A stretch of DNA of 64,000 bases from Nitrobacter sp047149785 (GCF_047149785.1 NZ_BAAGBE010000001.1:2108001-2172000); one strand, 5' to 3'. Shown: positions 46,383-55,630, counted from the first letter of the stretch. The notes: generated by a model from the sequence alone, not told the origin. Translations and numbers: made by a program.

Positions 46383-46429
46383 AAGCCCACCTCATATTGA
46401 TGTTTCAATTTCATGGCTGTGACCGGTAA

Positions 46430-47536
46430 CTAGAACGACAGCGACGACACGCCACGCACCTTCTGCGCCGGATCGAGCTTCTGCACGCCGAGCACGACCA
46501 CCTTCGCGCCCTCCTCCACGCCGCCGGTGATGATGACGTCGTTGCTCTCGTAGGATTTGACGTTGACAGGCTTCAGCGCGACGTCGCCCTCGCCGTCGAC
46601 GACATAGAGAGATGACGGACCGCCCTGACTGAACAAGGCCGACAGCGGCACCCGCGCCACGCGCGAGGTGGCGGCGTCAGTCAGCGTCAGCGTCGCCGTC
46701 ATGCCGAGCGATACCTTGTCGTCGGCGTCCGGCAGCGAGAATTTGGCGAGATAGGTGCGGGTTGCGGGATCGGCGGTCGGCGCGATCTCACGCAGTTTTG
46801 CCGTATAGGTCTTGCCCGGCTCCGACCACAGCGAAACCCGCGCGGTGCCGGTCTTGGCCCGGCCGATCAGCATTTCCGGAATCGCAACCACCGCTTCCTT
46901 CTCGCCAAGGCGGGCAACGCGGATCGCGCCCTGGCCCGAAGCCACCACCTGTCCGGCATCGACCAGCGTCGCCGTGACCACGCCGCGGGTATCGGAGGTC
47001 AGCGTCGCATAGGACAGAGAATTCCTCGTCAACTCGACCGAGCGCTGCGCGCGATTCAGCCGCGCCCGTGCTTCGTCGGCCGCGGCCCTGGCCTGATCGA
47101 GCTGGGCATCCGTGCTCCAACCCTTCGCGCGCAACTCCTTCGCGCGGGTTTCGGCGGCGGCAGCCTGTGCCAGCACGCCTTTGGACGCGCTCAATTCCGC
47201 CTGCGCCTGCTCGGCCTGCAGTTTGAGGTCGACTTCATCGAGGGTGGCGAGCGGCTGGCCGATCTCGACGCTCTGGCCGACCTCGACGAGGCGCTTCTCG
47301 ACCTTGCCGGGCACCCGGAAGCCCATCTCGGTCTCGATCCGCGGCTTGATGGTGCCGACGAAGCTGCGCTCCGGAGTCTCGGCCTCGTAATGCACCGTGG
47401 CAGTCAAGACCGGGCGGCCCGGCTCGACCTTCTCCGCGGTCGATTCATTGCAGCCCCCCAGCGCCAGTGCCGGAAGGACGACCAGAACGAGCGGCAAGCA
47501 TCTGGAAAACCAGAAGAAAAAGGAATGAGACTGCAT
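46430..47536 (-). CDS. RND efflux periplasmic adaptor lipoprotein
   Basis: A 368-residue membrane fusion protein. The lipobox LGGC at about 26-29 makes it a lipoprotein anchored in the inner membrane. It then has the barrel-sandwich (lipoyl) domain, with RVPGKVEKRLVEVGQSVEIG and a long alpha-hairpin (LQAEQAQAELSASKGVLAQA and on), and beta-barrel regions. It links the RND pump to an outer-membrane channel. It is the first gene of the operon, and its promoter carries the palindrome at 47586-47607. Confidence 0.92.
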   Translation of the reverse strand: MQSHSFFFWFSRCLPLVLVVLPALALGGCNESTAEKVEPGRPVLTATVHYEAETPERSFVGTIKPRIETEMGFRVPGKVEKRLVEVGQSVEIGQPLATLDEVDLKLQAEQAQAELSASKGVLAQAAAAETRAKELRAKGWSTDAQLDQARAAADEARARLNRAQRSVELTRNSLSYATLTSDTRGVVTATLVDAGQVVASGQGAIRVARLGEKEAVVAIPEMLIGRAKTGTARVSLWSEPGKTYTAKLREIAPTADPATRTYLAKFSLPDADDKVSLGMTATLTLTDAATSRVARVPLSALFSQGGPSSLYVVDGEGDVALKPVNVKSYESNDVIITGGVEEGAKVVVLGVQKLDPAQKVRGVSSLSF

Positions 47537-48051
47537 CGGAAAATTCCTTCAGGAGCCATTCTTCCATTTACTGTGGAATATTTATTGATGAATGTCAATA
47601 TTCATCATAAATCATGAAGCCGCGAACGATTGGGTGGTTCCGTCGCGGTCCGGGACACAGGAGTCCGGAAAAATAAACAGCGCGCCGGACTGCGCGATGG
47701 AACGCCGATAGTCCACCGCCCGACGGATCGGCAGTTCAAAGCTCAAGCCGTTTTGATGAAGGCAATCCGAGGTTTAGCCAGAAGCGGCCATGCAACCGGA
47801 GAGTCCGTTCAGGCGCGATCAGGCGACGCCGACCGCAGGTCACGGTCACGGACCGCGCGTACCCTCAGGGTAGATAAAATTTTAATGATGCCCGTTCAAA
47901 GATACCGCAGGCTTCAACGCGGATTGCGCGGGCACTGCGGACTTATCGCCATGCGCATCAAAGAACGTCACAAGCCTGATCGGAGGCGCGTTCCCGTCCG
48001 ACTAGAACTGTGAATCGGTGAGAATTCACCTGCATTGGAAGGACTCCAAAA
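47537..48051. other. Intergenic region between the efflux operon and the chemoreceptor
   Basis: These 515 bases separate divergent genes. The left part holds the 22-base palindrome at 47586-47607. The rest (47630-48051) shows a small ACCCTCAGGGTA palindrome near 47860 and the AAGGA ribosome site of the chemoreceptor. An open frame at 47630-48013 has poor codon use and no family; I do not call it a gene. Confidence 0.45.
47586..47607. promoter_or_regulatory. Candidate TetR operator in the efflux operon promoter
   Basis: A perfect inverted repeat TGATGAAT-GTCAAT-ATTCATCA, 50-71 bases upstream of the adaptor ATG, in AT-rich DNA that also looks like a promoter. Size and symmetry fit a TetR dimer site, and the operon encodes a TetR protein as its third gene. 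Confidence 0.6.
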
Positions 48052-50148
48052 ATGAAGGCGAAGATAAGCGTTATTCTGCCCGCAATCGTCTCCGCGCTTG
48101 TCATGATAGGCGCCGTTTCCGCCGGAATTGCGGCCTATCAGGCGTACGAACAGCGCCAGAAATCCGAAGCATTTCTCGAAGTGAACCATATCTCGCAACT
48201 GCTGCTGCAAAGCGCAGGGCAATGGGCGATCGAGCGCGGGCTGACGAACGCGCCGCTGAAGTCGCCCGATGCTCTCCCTGCCGAACTCCGTCCCCAAATC
48301 ATGAGCACGCGACAAAAAGCCGATCGCGCATTTTCGGAGGCCGCTCAACTGCTGCACGGAATCCCGACGATGAAATCTGCAGAAACGCAGATCTCGGACG
48401 CCGAGAGTACGTTCCAGTCGTTTGTCGGCTTTCGTACCAGACTCGATGAGAATCTTCCCAAACGGGGATCGGAACGGAGCCCGGACGTCGTTGAGGGTTT
48501 CTCGCCGGCAATCACCAAGCTGATCGACGTTTCCGGCAACAAGCTGCGACTGACGTTGGAAACGCTGAGCCGCCCGCCTTCTGCGGCTCTGACGCAATTG
48601 GTCAGCTTACGTAATTTGACTGCGCAAATGGCCGAGAACGCCGGAAGGGAGCGTGCATTCCTCGGAGGAATGGTCGGCTCTCGCGCCAAGCTCACAACGA
48701 GCGGCTTCCAGAAGATTGCCGGTTTCCGCGGAATAGTTGAGTTGGCATGGGACACGATCTTACCGATCCGGATGCGAGCCGACTTGCCGAAAAAAGTCGA
48801 TAATGCGATCGCGGACGTCGAGAAGGATTATTTCCAGGTCTACGGCCAGACGCGCGACGGCGTGCTCGCAACAGCCGAGACGGGCGAGTACAACATCAGC
48901 GGCAACGACTATGTCGCGCGGGCGACCACCGCGATCAATTCGATCCTTCGGCTGGCCGATGCGGTCGGTGAAGCGGCCGACCAGGAGGCCGCCAAAGAAG
49001 CGGCGAACAGCACGTCCAAACTGATTGTCGCCGGACTGATCCTGCTGGGCTGTATCGCTCTCGCGCTGGTCAGCTTCTGGATTGCGTTTTCGCGGATCCT
49101 GCGGCCGCTGTCTGCGCTGACGGGCGCGATGGGCGAACTCGCGAAAGGCAACTTTTCGGTGGTCCTGCCCGGACTCGAGCGCCAGGACGAGATGGGCGAC
49201 ATGGCGCGCGCGGTCGAGACCTTCAAGCTCAAGGCCGAACAGAAAGCGCGCGACGAAGCGGAAGCCAAGATGAAGCAGGATCAGCTTGCCGCCCAGCAGC
49301 GCAAGGAAGACATGCACCGGCTCGCCGACAGCTTCGAGGCGGCGGTCGGCGAAGTGATCCAGACGGTCACCTCGGCAGCGACCCAGCTCGAGGGTTCGGC
49401 GACCGCCCTGACCCGGACAGCCGAGCAGACCCACCAGCTTTCCTCCGCCGTGGCGGCGGCCTCCGAGGAAGCGACGGTCAACGTTCAGTCGGTGGCCTCC
49501 GCCAGCGAGGAGATGGCGGCGTCCGTCAACGAAATCAGCCGGCAGGTCCAGGAAGCGTCGAGGATCGCGAGCGAGGCGGCGCAAAAGGCCCACAGCGCCG
49601 ACCAGCGGATCACGTCGCTGTCGCAGGCATCGACCAAGATCGGAGACGTGATCGAACTCATCAATACGATCGCCAGCCAGACCAACCTGCTGGCGCTCAA
49701 CGCCACGATCGAGGCCGCCCGCGCAGGCGAGGCCGGCCGCGGCTTCGCGGTGGTGGCGTCCGAGGTGAAGGCGTTGGCCGAGCAGACCGCCAAGGCGACC
49801 GCCGAAATCGGTCAGCAGATCGCGAGCATCCAGTCGGCGACGGACGACTCGGTCGTCAACGTGAAGGAGATCGGCGTCGTCATCGGCAGGATCGCCGAGA
49901 TTTCCTCGACGATCGCCTCAGCCGTCGAAGAGCAGGCCTCTGCGACGCAGGAGATATCCCGCAACGTCCAGCAGGCCGCAGCCGGCACCTCCGAGGTTTC
50001 CTCCAACATCATCGAGGTCAGCAACGGAGCATCCGCAACAGGCGGCGCCTCCACGCAGGCCCTGGCCGCGGCGAAGTCCCTGGCCAGCAATACGTCCCGT
50101 CTCAAGCTGGAGGTCGATAACTTCCTGGCAACGGTCAGGGCCGCCTAG
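48052..50148 (+). CDS. Methyl-accepting chemotaxis protein
   Basis: A 698-residue chemoreceptor. TM1 is near residues 8-28 and TM2 near 325-347. The periplasmic domain (about 30-320) has an all-helical pattern with ERGLTNAPLK, SRTR-like repeats and GRERAFLGGMVG, which resembles nitrate/nitrite-sensing NIT-type domains. A HAMP domain (348-400) is followed by the signalling hairpin with the invariant NLLALNATIEAARAGEAGRG tip. AAGGA precedes the ATG. No che operon is adjacent. The ligand assignment is only a suggestion. Confidence 0.92.
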   Translation: MKAKISVILPAIVSALVMIGAVSAGIAAYQAYEQRQKSEAFLEVNHISQLLLQSAGQWAIERGLTNAPLKSPDALPAELRPQIMSTRQKADRAFSEAAQLLHGIPTMKSAETQISDAESTFQSFVGFRTRLDENLPKRGSERSPDVVEGFSPAITKLIDVSGNKLRLTLETLSRPPSAALTQLVSLRNLTAQMAENAGRERAFLGGMVGSRAKLTTSGFQKIAGFRGIVELAWDTILPIRMRADLPKKVDNAIADVEKDYFQVYGQTRDGVLATAETGEYNISGNDYVARATTAINSILRLADAVGEAADQEAAKEAANSTSKLIVAGLILLGCIALALVSFWIAFSRILRPLSALTGAMGELAKGNFSVVLPGLERQDEMGDMARAVETFKLKAEQKARDEAEAKMKQDQLAAQQRKEDMHRLADSFEAAVGEVIQTVTSAATQLEGSATALTRTAEQTHQLSSAVAAASEEATVNVQSVASASEEMAASVNEISRQVQEASRIASEAAQKAHSADQRITSLSQASTKIGDVIELINTIASQTNLLALNATIEAARAGEAGRGFAVVASEVKALAEQTAKATAEIGQQIASIQSATDDSVVNVKEIGVVIGRIAEISSTIASAVEEQASATQEISRNVQQAAAGTSEVSSNIIEVSNGASATGGASTQALAAAKSLASNTSRLKLEVDNFLATVRAA

Positions 50149-50227
50149 GGCCCTGTCAAGACGCCTGAGGTTGTCGCGGTCGATCCTGTCGCGCGATGGC
50201 GATGGCCTCATTCAGAGTTCAATCCAT

Positions 50228-50263
50228 TCATGAGCGATTGCCCCCCCGCAATCGCTCATGAAA
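50228..50263 (+). terminator. Strong hairpin, likely terminator after the chemoreceptor
   Basis: A perfect 15-base stem, TTCATGAGCGATTGC / GCAATCGCTCATGAA, with a C6 loop, followed by ATTTTCG. It lies 80 bases past the chemoreceptor stop. The T-run is short, so a simple palindrome role cannot be excluded. Confidence 0.55.
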
Positions 50264-50376
50264 TTTTCGTCCGGGAACTTCAGCCGCGACCGTCTGCCCT
50301 CTCCCACTCTCCGCCCGCAGCAGGAACCCACCGCAGCTCTTCGCGTTGTTGAAGCTCAACGCAAAGGAGACGACCT

Positions 50377-50592
50377 ATGGGTTCCACGACGGACAAGATC
50401 AAGGGAACAGCCAACGAGGCGATCGGCAAGGCGAAGCAGAACATCGGCGAAGCCGTCGGCTCCGACAAGATGCAGGGCGAGGGTGCAATCCAGGAAATGA
50501 AGGGCAAGGGTCAGAAGGCGCTCGGCGAAGCCAAGGAGGCGGTGAAGGAATCCGCCAACAAGGCGGCGAACGCGGCAAACAAAAATCTTTGA
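50377..50592 (+). CDS. CsbD-family stress protein
   Basis: A 71-residue CsbD-like protein: hydrophilic, helix-forming, starting MGSTTDKIKGTANEAIGKAK, then KQNIGEAVGSDKMQGEGAIQ. CsbD proteins are abundant under general stress, often under an ECF sigma or general stress regulator. AAAGGAG lies 7-8 bases before the ATG. It is followed by a perfect rho-independent terminator, so it is a single-gene unit. Confidence 0.9.
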   Translation: MGSTTDKIKGTANEAIGKAKQNIGEAVGSDKMQGEGAIQEMKGKGQKALGEAKEAVKESANKAANAANKNL

Positions 50593-50617
50593 TCTGGACA
50601 TTGCCCGTTCAAGCAGA

Positions 50618-50645
50618 GGACCGGCCCGGTAGCCGGTCCTTTTTT
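50618..50645 (+). terminator. Rho-independent terminator of csbD
   Basis: Stem GGACCGGC / GCCGGTCC (50618-50625 with 50632-50639), loop CCGGTA, followed by six T. Confidence 0.95.
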
Positions 50646-50673
50646 GGCACCATCAGCTATCCACGCACCTCTT

Positions 50674-50800
50674 GAGCCTTTCCGCTTCTGACGGAATCAG
50701 AAGCGGGGCTCTATGGTTTTGATTTGGCGCGTTTCTTTACGCGATCCGGTATCCATCCTCGGGTCAAGCCCGAGGAGATGCTTCGCTCGAAAACGCTCCA
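50674..50800. repeat. Dispersed intergenic repeat, copy B, with a nested hairpin
   Basis: Collinear with copy A (8561-8663), but a CCTCGGG-TCAAG-CCCGAGG hairpin (50757-50775) plus short flanks sits just before the right-end CTTCGCTCGAAAACGCTC. The loop TCAAG is the same as in the 23-base palindromes at 4409 and 60282, so one palindrome family seems to have landed inside another. Confidence 0.82.
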
Positions 50801-50844
50801 ACGCACGGGTTTCGCGACATGACGCGGACTGATAAACCCGCGTC

Positions 50845-51615
50845 ATGCTCAGGGTCGCCGCTCTCTATCAATTTACGTCACTGCCGGATTTCCGCGAGTT
50901 GCGCGAACCGTTGCGCGTGATTTGCGCCGGGCTTTCCATCAAGGGCTCGATCCTGCTCGCCGAAGAAGGCATCAACGGCACCGTCGCCGGCCTGCCCGAC
51001 GCCATCGATGCGCTGGTGACGGAACTGCAATCGGGTCCGCTGTTCTCCGGCCGGCTCGACAATCTCGAACTGAAATTCTCGCAGGCATCAGTGATGCCGT
51101 TCGCGCGGCTCAAGGTCCGGCTAAAGAAAGAAATCGTGACGCTCGGCGATCCCGCCGCCGATCCGACCCGCGCGGTCGGCATCTATGTCGAGCCGAAGGA
51201 CTGGAACGATCTGATCGCCGCGCCGGGCACGCTTCTGATCGATACCCGCAATGCCTTCGAGGTGGCGATGGGCACCTTCGAAGGCGCGATCGATCCGCAG
51301 CTTGCGCGGTTCGGGCAGTTCAAGGATTTCGTCGCGCAAAAGCTCGATCCGCACCGCCACCGCAGGATCGCAATGTTCTGCACCGGCGGCATTCGCTGCG
51401 AAAAGGCGAGCTCCTATCTGTTGTCCCGCGGCTTTGAGGAGGTCTATCACCTCAAGGGCGGCATCCTGAATTACCTCGAAGCCGTCCCCGAAAGCCAAAG
51501 CCGCTGGCGGGGCGAATGCTTCGTGTTCGACGAGCGCATCGCGCTCGGCCACCGGCTGAAGGAAAAGACCCGCTCCGGCCGGCTCATGGAGGGAGCGCCA
51601 CCCCGCGATGACTGA
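50845..51615 (+). CDS. trhO: tRNA uridine(34) hydroxylase (rhodanese family)
   Basis: TrhO (YceA) hydroxylates uridine 34 of tRNA in an oxygen-dependent way, starting the 5-methoxyuridine/5-oxyacetyluridine pathway. The 256-residue protein has an N-terminal acylphosphatase-like domain (YQFTSLPDFRELREPLRVIC, then GSILLAEEGINGTVAG) and a rhodanese domain with the catalytic Cys about 179 in FCTGGIRCEKASSYLL. It overlaps slyX by 8 bases, so the two are coupled. Confidence 0.92.
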   Translation: MLRVAALYQFTSLPDFRELREPLRVICAGLSIKGSILLAEEGINGTVAGLPDAIDALVTELQSGPLFSGRLDNLELKFSQASVMPFARLKVRLKKEIVTLGDPAADPTRAVGIYVEPKDWNDLIAAPGTLLIDTRNAFEVAMGTFEGAIDPQLARFGQFKDFVAQKLDPHRHRRIAMFCTGGIRCEKASSYLLSRGFEEVYHLKGGILNYLEAVPESQSRWRGECFVFDERIALGHRLKEKTRSGRLMEGAPPRDD

Positions 51616-51820
51616 CAGGACCTTGGCCGATCGCATCGACGCGCTGGAGATGCGCCTGACCTACCAGGACGAGACCATCGAGGCGCTGAACCAGACCGTC
51701 ACGGCCCAGTGGAAGCAGATCGACGCGCTTTTGCGGCAGGTCGCCGAACTCAGCGAGCGCGTACGGGAGGCCGAAGCCGCGCGTCCCGCCCCCGCAAACG
51801 AACCGCCGCCGCATTATTGA
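51608..51820 (+). CDS. slyX: SlyX-family protein
   Basis: A 70-residue coiled-coil protein with the SlyX heptad pattern: RIDALEMRLTYQDETIEALN, QTVTAQWKQIDALLRQV, then an acidic and proline-rich C-terminus ending PPPHY. The function is unknown. The ATG lies inside the end of trhO (8-base overlap). Confidence 0.88.
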   Translation: MTDRTLADRIDALEMRLTYQDETIEALNQTVTAQWKQIDALLRQVAELSERVREAEAARPAPANEPPPHY

Positions 51821-51977
51821 AGGGGGACGCCGCTGCTTGTGCGCCGACGCCGTATCACCGTTGATCGGCAATCGTTATCGGCCTATCAGGGGGCGGGCAA
51901 CGCGCCTCGCTGACGGGCGATTGCCACGCAAATCGCCGCCGCCTGCAACAATACGATGCGCCGCCGGAAAGGATCGC

Positions 51978-53294
51978 ATGACCGCGGAAGTCTCGATCGG
52001 GGACGGAGAGTCCGCCCGGCTGACGCCGCATCCGCTGCGGACCGCGATCCTGGGCGAACTGCATGCGCGGCCGTTCACGGCGCTGTCCGTTCCTGCCCGC
52101 ATCCTGCATTTCGCCTTCGAGACGGCCGGCGAGCGGGCTCAGGCCGACCTCGACCATCTCGCGGCGTTCTGTTCGGCGCGCGGCCTGCCGGTGCCGACCT
52201 CCGCCGAGCGGCACTATCGCGTCGCGTTCGGCACCACCGTGCTGCGGTGGGAGCAGCACTCCGAATTCACGACCTATACCTGGGAGCTGCCCTCCCAGCC
52301 TGACGGAATTCCGTTTCATCCGGCGGCCGCGGCGCTCGCCGCCCCGATGCAACTCGTGCCGCAACCCGGACCGCTTCTGGTCGCCATCGACATGCACGTG
52401 CTGGCCGACGGCCCCGCCGTCCAGCCGCCGGAGCGGCTGTTCGATCGCAACAGCCTCGCGCTTGCCGAAAACAATGACGGCGCTGCGATCTATGCGACCG
52501 ACTTCCAGCCCGACCCGTCCGGCTTCGTGCGGATTCTGATCGTCGACCGCAAACTCAATCCGGATCGCGCCGGCGCGCTGGCGCAACGCGTGATCGAGAT
52601 CGAAACCTATCGCACGCTCGCTCTGCTCGGCCTGCCCGAGGCGCAGCGGCTCGCGCCGTCGATCAGCGCGGTCGAGCAACGGCTCGCCGAGGTGACCGAC
52701 AAGATGCGCAATAACGGCAATCTCGCCGACAACCGCCACCTGCTCGACGAGCTGACGGCGCTGGCCGCGGAAGTCGAGGCCGGCGCGGCGGCGAGCGTCT
52801 TCCGCTTCGGCGCCAGCCGGGCCTACTATGAGATCGTGCAGCAGCGGCTGGCGACCATCGGCGAGCGGAAAGTGGCCGGGCTGCCGACGTGGACATCGTT
52901 CCTGGCGCGGCGCATGGCGCCGGCGATGCGAACCTGCGTCACCACCGAGGCGCGTCAGGAGAGCCTGTCGCTCAAGCTGTCACGCACGGCGAACCTGCTG
53001 CGCACACGGGTCGACGTCGAACTCGAACAGCAGAATCAGGAACTCTTGAAATCGATGAACGCCCGCACCCGGATGCAGCTCCGCCTGCAGACCACCGTCG
53101 AGGGGCTGTCGGTCGCGGCCATCACTTATTACGTGGTCAGCCTGTTCGGCTATGTCGCCAAGGCGCTCCACGAGTCCGGGCTGATTCCGATCGAGCCGGG
53201 TTATCTGACCGCTGGCTTCATTCCGGTGGCGGCGCTATCGATCTGGTCGGTGGTGCGCCGCATTCGCCACAAGCACATCGGCCGCGACGGTTGA
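51978..53294 (+). CDS. DUF3422 membrane protein
   Basis: A 438-residue protein of DUF3422. A soluble N-terminal part (PHPLRTAILGELHARPFTAL, WEQHSEFTTYTW) is followed by coiled helices and two C-terminal spans (VAAITYYVVSLFGYVAKA and YLTAGFIPVAALSIWSVV). AAGGA lies 4-8 bases before the ATG at 51978, which is preferred to an earlier in-frame start. Possibly a membrane-bound sensor or enzyme; no function is assigned in the family. Confidence 0.88.
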   Translation: MTAEVSIGDGESARLTPHPLRTAILGELHARPFTALSVPARILHFAFETAGERAQADLDHLAAFCSARGLPVPTSAERHYRVAFGTTVLRWEQHSEFTTYTWELPSQPDGIPFHPAAAALAAPMQLVPQPGPLLVAIDMHVLADGPAVQPPERLFDRNSLALAENNDGAAIYATDFQPDPSGFVRILIVDRKLNPDRAGALAQRVIEIETYRTLALLGLPEAQRLAPSISAVEQRLAEVTDKMRNNGNLADNRHLLDELTALAAEVEAGAAASVFRFGASRAYYEIVQQRLATIGERKVAGLPTWTSFLARRMAPAMRTCVTTEARQESLSLKLSRTANLLRTRVDVELEQQNQELLKSMNARTRMQLRLQTTVEGLSVAAITYYVVSLFGYVAKALHESGLIPIEPGYLTAGFIPVAALSIWSVVRRIRHKHIGRDG

Positions 53295-53348
53295 CTCTTT
53301 ATGAAGGAGCGGCAAACCACCCAAAGATTTCGTTTCCCGAAATAGCTC

Positions 53349-54335
53349 TCACGCTGGGTTGCCGTCGAGCATGCCCGTCAGACGCTGGCGGATGATGCGC
53401 TCGGCATCCGCCATGATGCGGTCGATCAGTTCCTTGCAGCTCGGCACGTCGTGGATCAGGCCGGCGGTCAGGCCGCAGCTCCAGGCGCCGGCGTCCATGT
53501 CGCCCTCGATCATCACCTTGGGATAGACGCCGGCGACCTCCTCGATGATGTCGCCGATCTTGAGGTCCGCGCCTTTCTCCCGTTCGATCTCCATCAGCCT
53601 CTCGACCTTGCGGTTGTTGAGCACGCGCTCGGTGTTACGCAGCGCGCGCATGATCAGCCGGGTATCGCGTTCGGTGGCCGCGACCAGCGCCTTCTTGACG
53701 TTGTCATGCACCGGCGCCTCTTTGGTGGCGATGAAGCGCGTACCCATGTTCATGCCTGAGGCGCCCAGCGCCAGCGCGGCGACCAGGCTGCGCGCATCGG
53801 CCATGCCGCCGGAAGCCACGAACGGAATCCTGAGTTCGTCGGCGGCGCGCGGCAGCAGGATCATGTTGGGGATGTCGTCCTCGCCGGGATGGCCGCCGCA
53901 CTCGAAGCCGTCGACGCTGACCGCATCGCAACCGATCTGCTCCGCCTTCAGCGCGTGCCGCACCGCGGTGCATTTGTGGATCACCTTGATGCCGGCGGCC
54001 TTGAGCGCGGGCATGTATTGTTCGGGGTTGCGGCCCGCCGTCTCGACGATCCCGACGCCGCCCTCCACGATCGCCCGGATGTATTCGGGATAGGGCGGCG
54101 CGGTGAACGCGGGCAGAAACGTCAGGTTCACGCCGAACGGCTTGTCGGTCATGCCGCGGCAGCGCGCGATCTCCTTCGCCAGCAGGTCCGGCGTCTTCTG
54201 CGTCAGTCCGGTGATGATGCCGAGGCCGCCCGCATTCGAGACCGCGGACGCCAGCTCCGCAAAGCCGACGTAATGCATGCCGCCCTGGATGATCGGATGC
54301 CGGATGCCGAACAGTTCGGTGATGGCTGTTTTCAC
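53349..54335 (-). CDS. Nitronate monooxygenase-like flavoprotein
   Basis: A 328-residue FMN TIM-barrel of the nitronate monooxygenase / 2-nitropropane dioxygenase superfamily, which also includes FabK-type enoyl reductases. Landmarks are PIIQGGMHYVGFAELASAVS, GGLGIITGL, AVSVDGFECGGHPGED and IPFVASGGMADARSLVAALA with GMNMGTRFIAT. The His in GGHPGED is near the active site in NMO. The substrate could be a toxic nitronate or an acyl chain; NMO is the default name. Confidence 0.87.
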   Translation of the reverse strand: MKTAITELFGIRHPIIQGGMHYVGFAELASAVSNAGGLGIITGLTQKTPDLLAKEIARCRGMTDKPFGVNLTFLPAFTAPPYPEYIRAIVEGGVGIVETAGRNPEQYMPALKAAGIKVIHKCTAVRHALKAEQIGCDAVSVDGFECGGHPGEDDIPNMILLPRAADELRIPFVASGGMADARSLVAALALGASGMNMGTRFIATKEAPVHDNVKKALVAATERDTRLIMRALRNTERVLNNRKVERLMEIEREKGADLKIGDIIEEVAGVYPKVMIEGDMDAGAWSCGLTAGLIHDVPSCKELIDRIMADAERIIRQRLTGMLDGNPA

Positions 54336-54552
54336 GGAAAAACCCCCGGTTCGCTCATGGTGATAGCTGCCTTGACATACCGCTTCAGGTCGGTTTCACT
54401 CATAAAACTATGCCATTCTGTGATTATTTCCTGCAGAATGAGGCAGCGTGCGCTGCGAAAGGAACTGCGGCGCCGCTTCGAAAAGCATCTGCGGTTTCTC
54501 CGCGTTGCGCCGGAGACTGAATGTACCGCAGACGGATGCCACCGAGCAGATC

Positions 54553-55185
54553 ATGACAGACCCCGAAAAGGAAACGACGGAGCGGCATCGGCATGCCCCC
54601 CGCGTTTCCGCCGAGCATGCGGAAACCGGCCTCGGACAGATCGGACTCATCACTCACGAGGACGGTCTCGTCAGGGATTCTCTGATCGCCGAATGCGCCG
54701 CAGCGCTGGCTACGCGAGGATATCGCCTGGGCGGCGTTGTTCAGTCCAACCCGCATCGGGAAGGCCGGCGCCGCTGCGATATGTATGTGAGGGACCTGCT
54801 GGGCGGCGGCGAGGTCAAGATTTCGCTGGACCGCGGCAACGAAGCGAGAGGATGCCGCCTCGATCAGGACGCGTTCGCACGCATCGATGCCTGGATCGAG
54901 CGCGCGGTGCTCGAGCATGTCGACCTGGTCGTCATCAACAAGTTCGGCAAGGAAGAAGCGCAAGGCCGGGGGCTGCGGTCGGTCATCGCCGAAGCCCTGA
55001 TCGCCGAAATTCCGCTGATCATCGGCGTCTCCGAACACAACCTCGATGACTTCCTGGCGTTCGCCGGAGAGTCGGCCACCCGCCTGAAATCCGATGTCGA
55101 AGCGATAACGGCATGGTGCCGGAACGCGATCGAACGCCGGGCTCATGGCCGGTGCGAGCCGGGATTGCCGTCCGGGGGAGCATAA
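54553..55185 (+). CDS. DUF2478 protein
   Basis: A 210-residue soluble protein of DUF2478: DSLIAECAAALATRGYRLGG, then VVQSN, CDMYVRDLLGGG, ISLDRGNEARGCRLDQDAF, and DLVVINKFGKEEAQGRGLRS with IPLIIGVSEHNLDDFLAFAG. The overall order resembles THEP1-like nucleotide-binding proteins, but the P-loop is not obvious. DUF2478 genes are often found with molybdenum uptake or enzyme genes. The ATG at 54553 is favoured over a longer N-terminal extension with poor codon use. Confidence 0.82.
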   Translation: MTDPEKETTERHRHAPRVSAEHAETGLGQIGLITHEDGLVRDSLIAECAAALATRGYRLGGVVQSNPHREGRRRCDMYVRDLLGGGEVKISLDRGNEARGCRLDQDAFARIDAWIERAVLEHVDLVVINKFGKEEAQGRGLRSVIAEALIAEIPLIIGVSEHNLDDFLAFAGESATRLKSDVEAITAWCRNAIERRAHGRCEPGLPSGGA

Positions 55186-55342
55186 GGGATACGCAAAAAA
55201 GCTGCTGGCTGGAGAGGCCGGAAAAGGATAACCTCCATTTCAACGTGTCATAACTGTTGCCAGCTTGCACCCATGGCTTCAACCGGCCCCATTTCGAACA
55301 GCGAATTCCCCGCTCTCCAGCGCGATCACGCGAAGTCACGCG

Positions 55343-55630
55343 ATGGACGATAAGCAGATCCTCCAGAATGCAACGCGCAGCGCTGCCCAAGCGGGTATGA
55401 TCACGCTTGTATTCGAGAATTTTACTGCGCAGCTCATCAAGTTCATCCTCAGCGGAAATGTCCTTGATGACATTTCTCTCATGATGCTTCGCGATGATTG
55501 CATCCGCGATTTGAAAAACTCCACGATAACGGGAATATCCCTGGAGGAAGAGGCCGAAATCTTCAAACAGGCTGTCGAAAACGCCGAAAAATTGCTCAAC
55601 GCCGCAATAGCGAGAGGACGCGACATCTAG
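55343..55630 (+). CDS. Unrecognised 95-residue helical protein
   Basis: A 95-residue protein starting MDDKQILQNATRSAAQAGMI. It is mostly helical, with a hydrophobic central part (TLVFENFTAQLIKFILSG) and acidic or amphipathic helices after. There is no signal peptide, no Cys-rich motif and no recognised family. It precedes the STAND NTPase by 232 bases in the same direction and may be part of its unit. No good Shine-Dalgarno is visible, so the start could be elsewhere. Confidence 0.6.
   Translation: MDDKQILQNATRSAAQAGMITLVFENFTAQLIKFILSGNVLDDISLMMLRDDCIRDLKNSTITGISLEEEAEIFKQAVENAEKLLNAAIARGRDI

Noticed and set aside
43374..46400. A 1008-codon frame on the plus strand
   Set aside because: It is antisense to the RND pump and crosses the palindromic repeat; charged low-complexity protein, no family.
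47948..48013. A PilZ-like start (RIKERHKPDRRRVPVRL)
   Set aside because: Only about 20 residues long, with no following domain and no good ribosome site.
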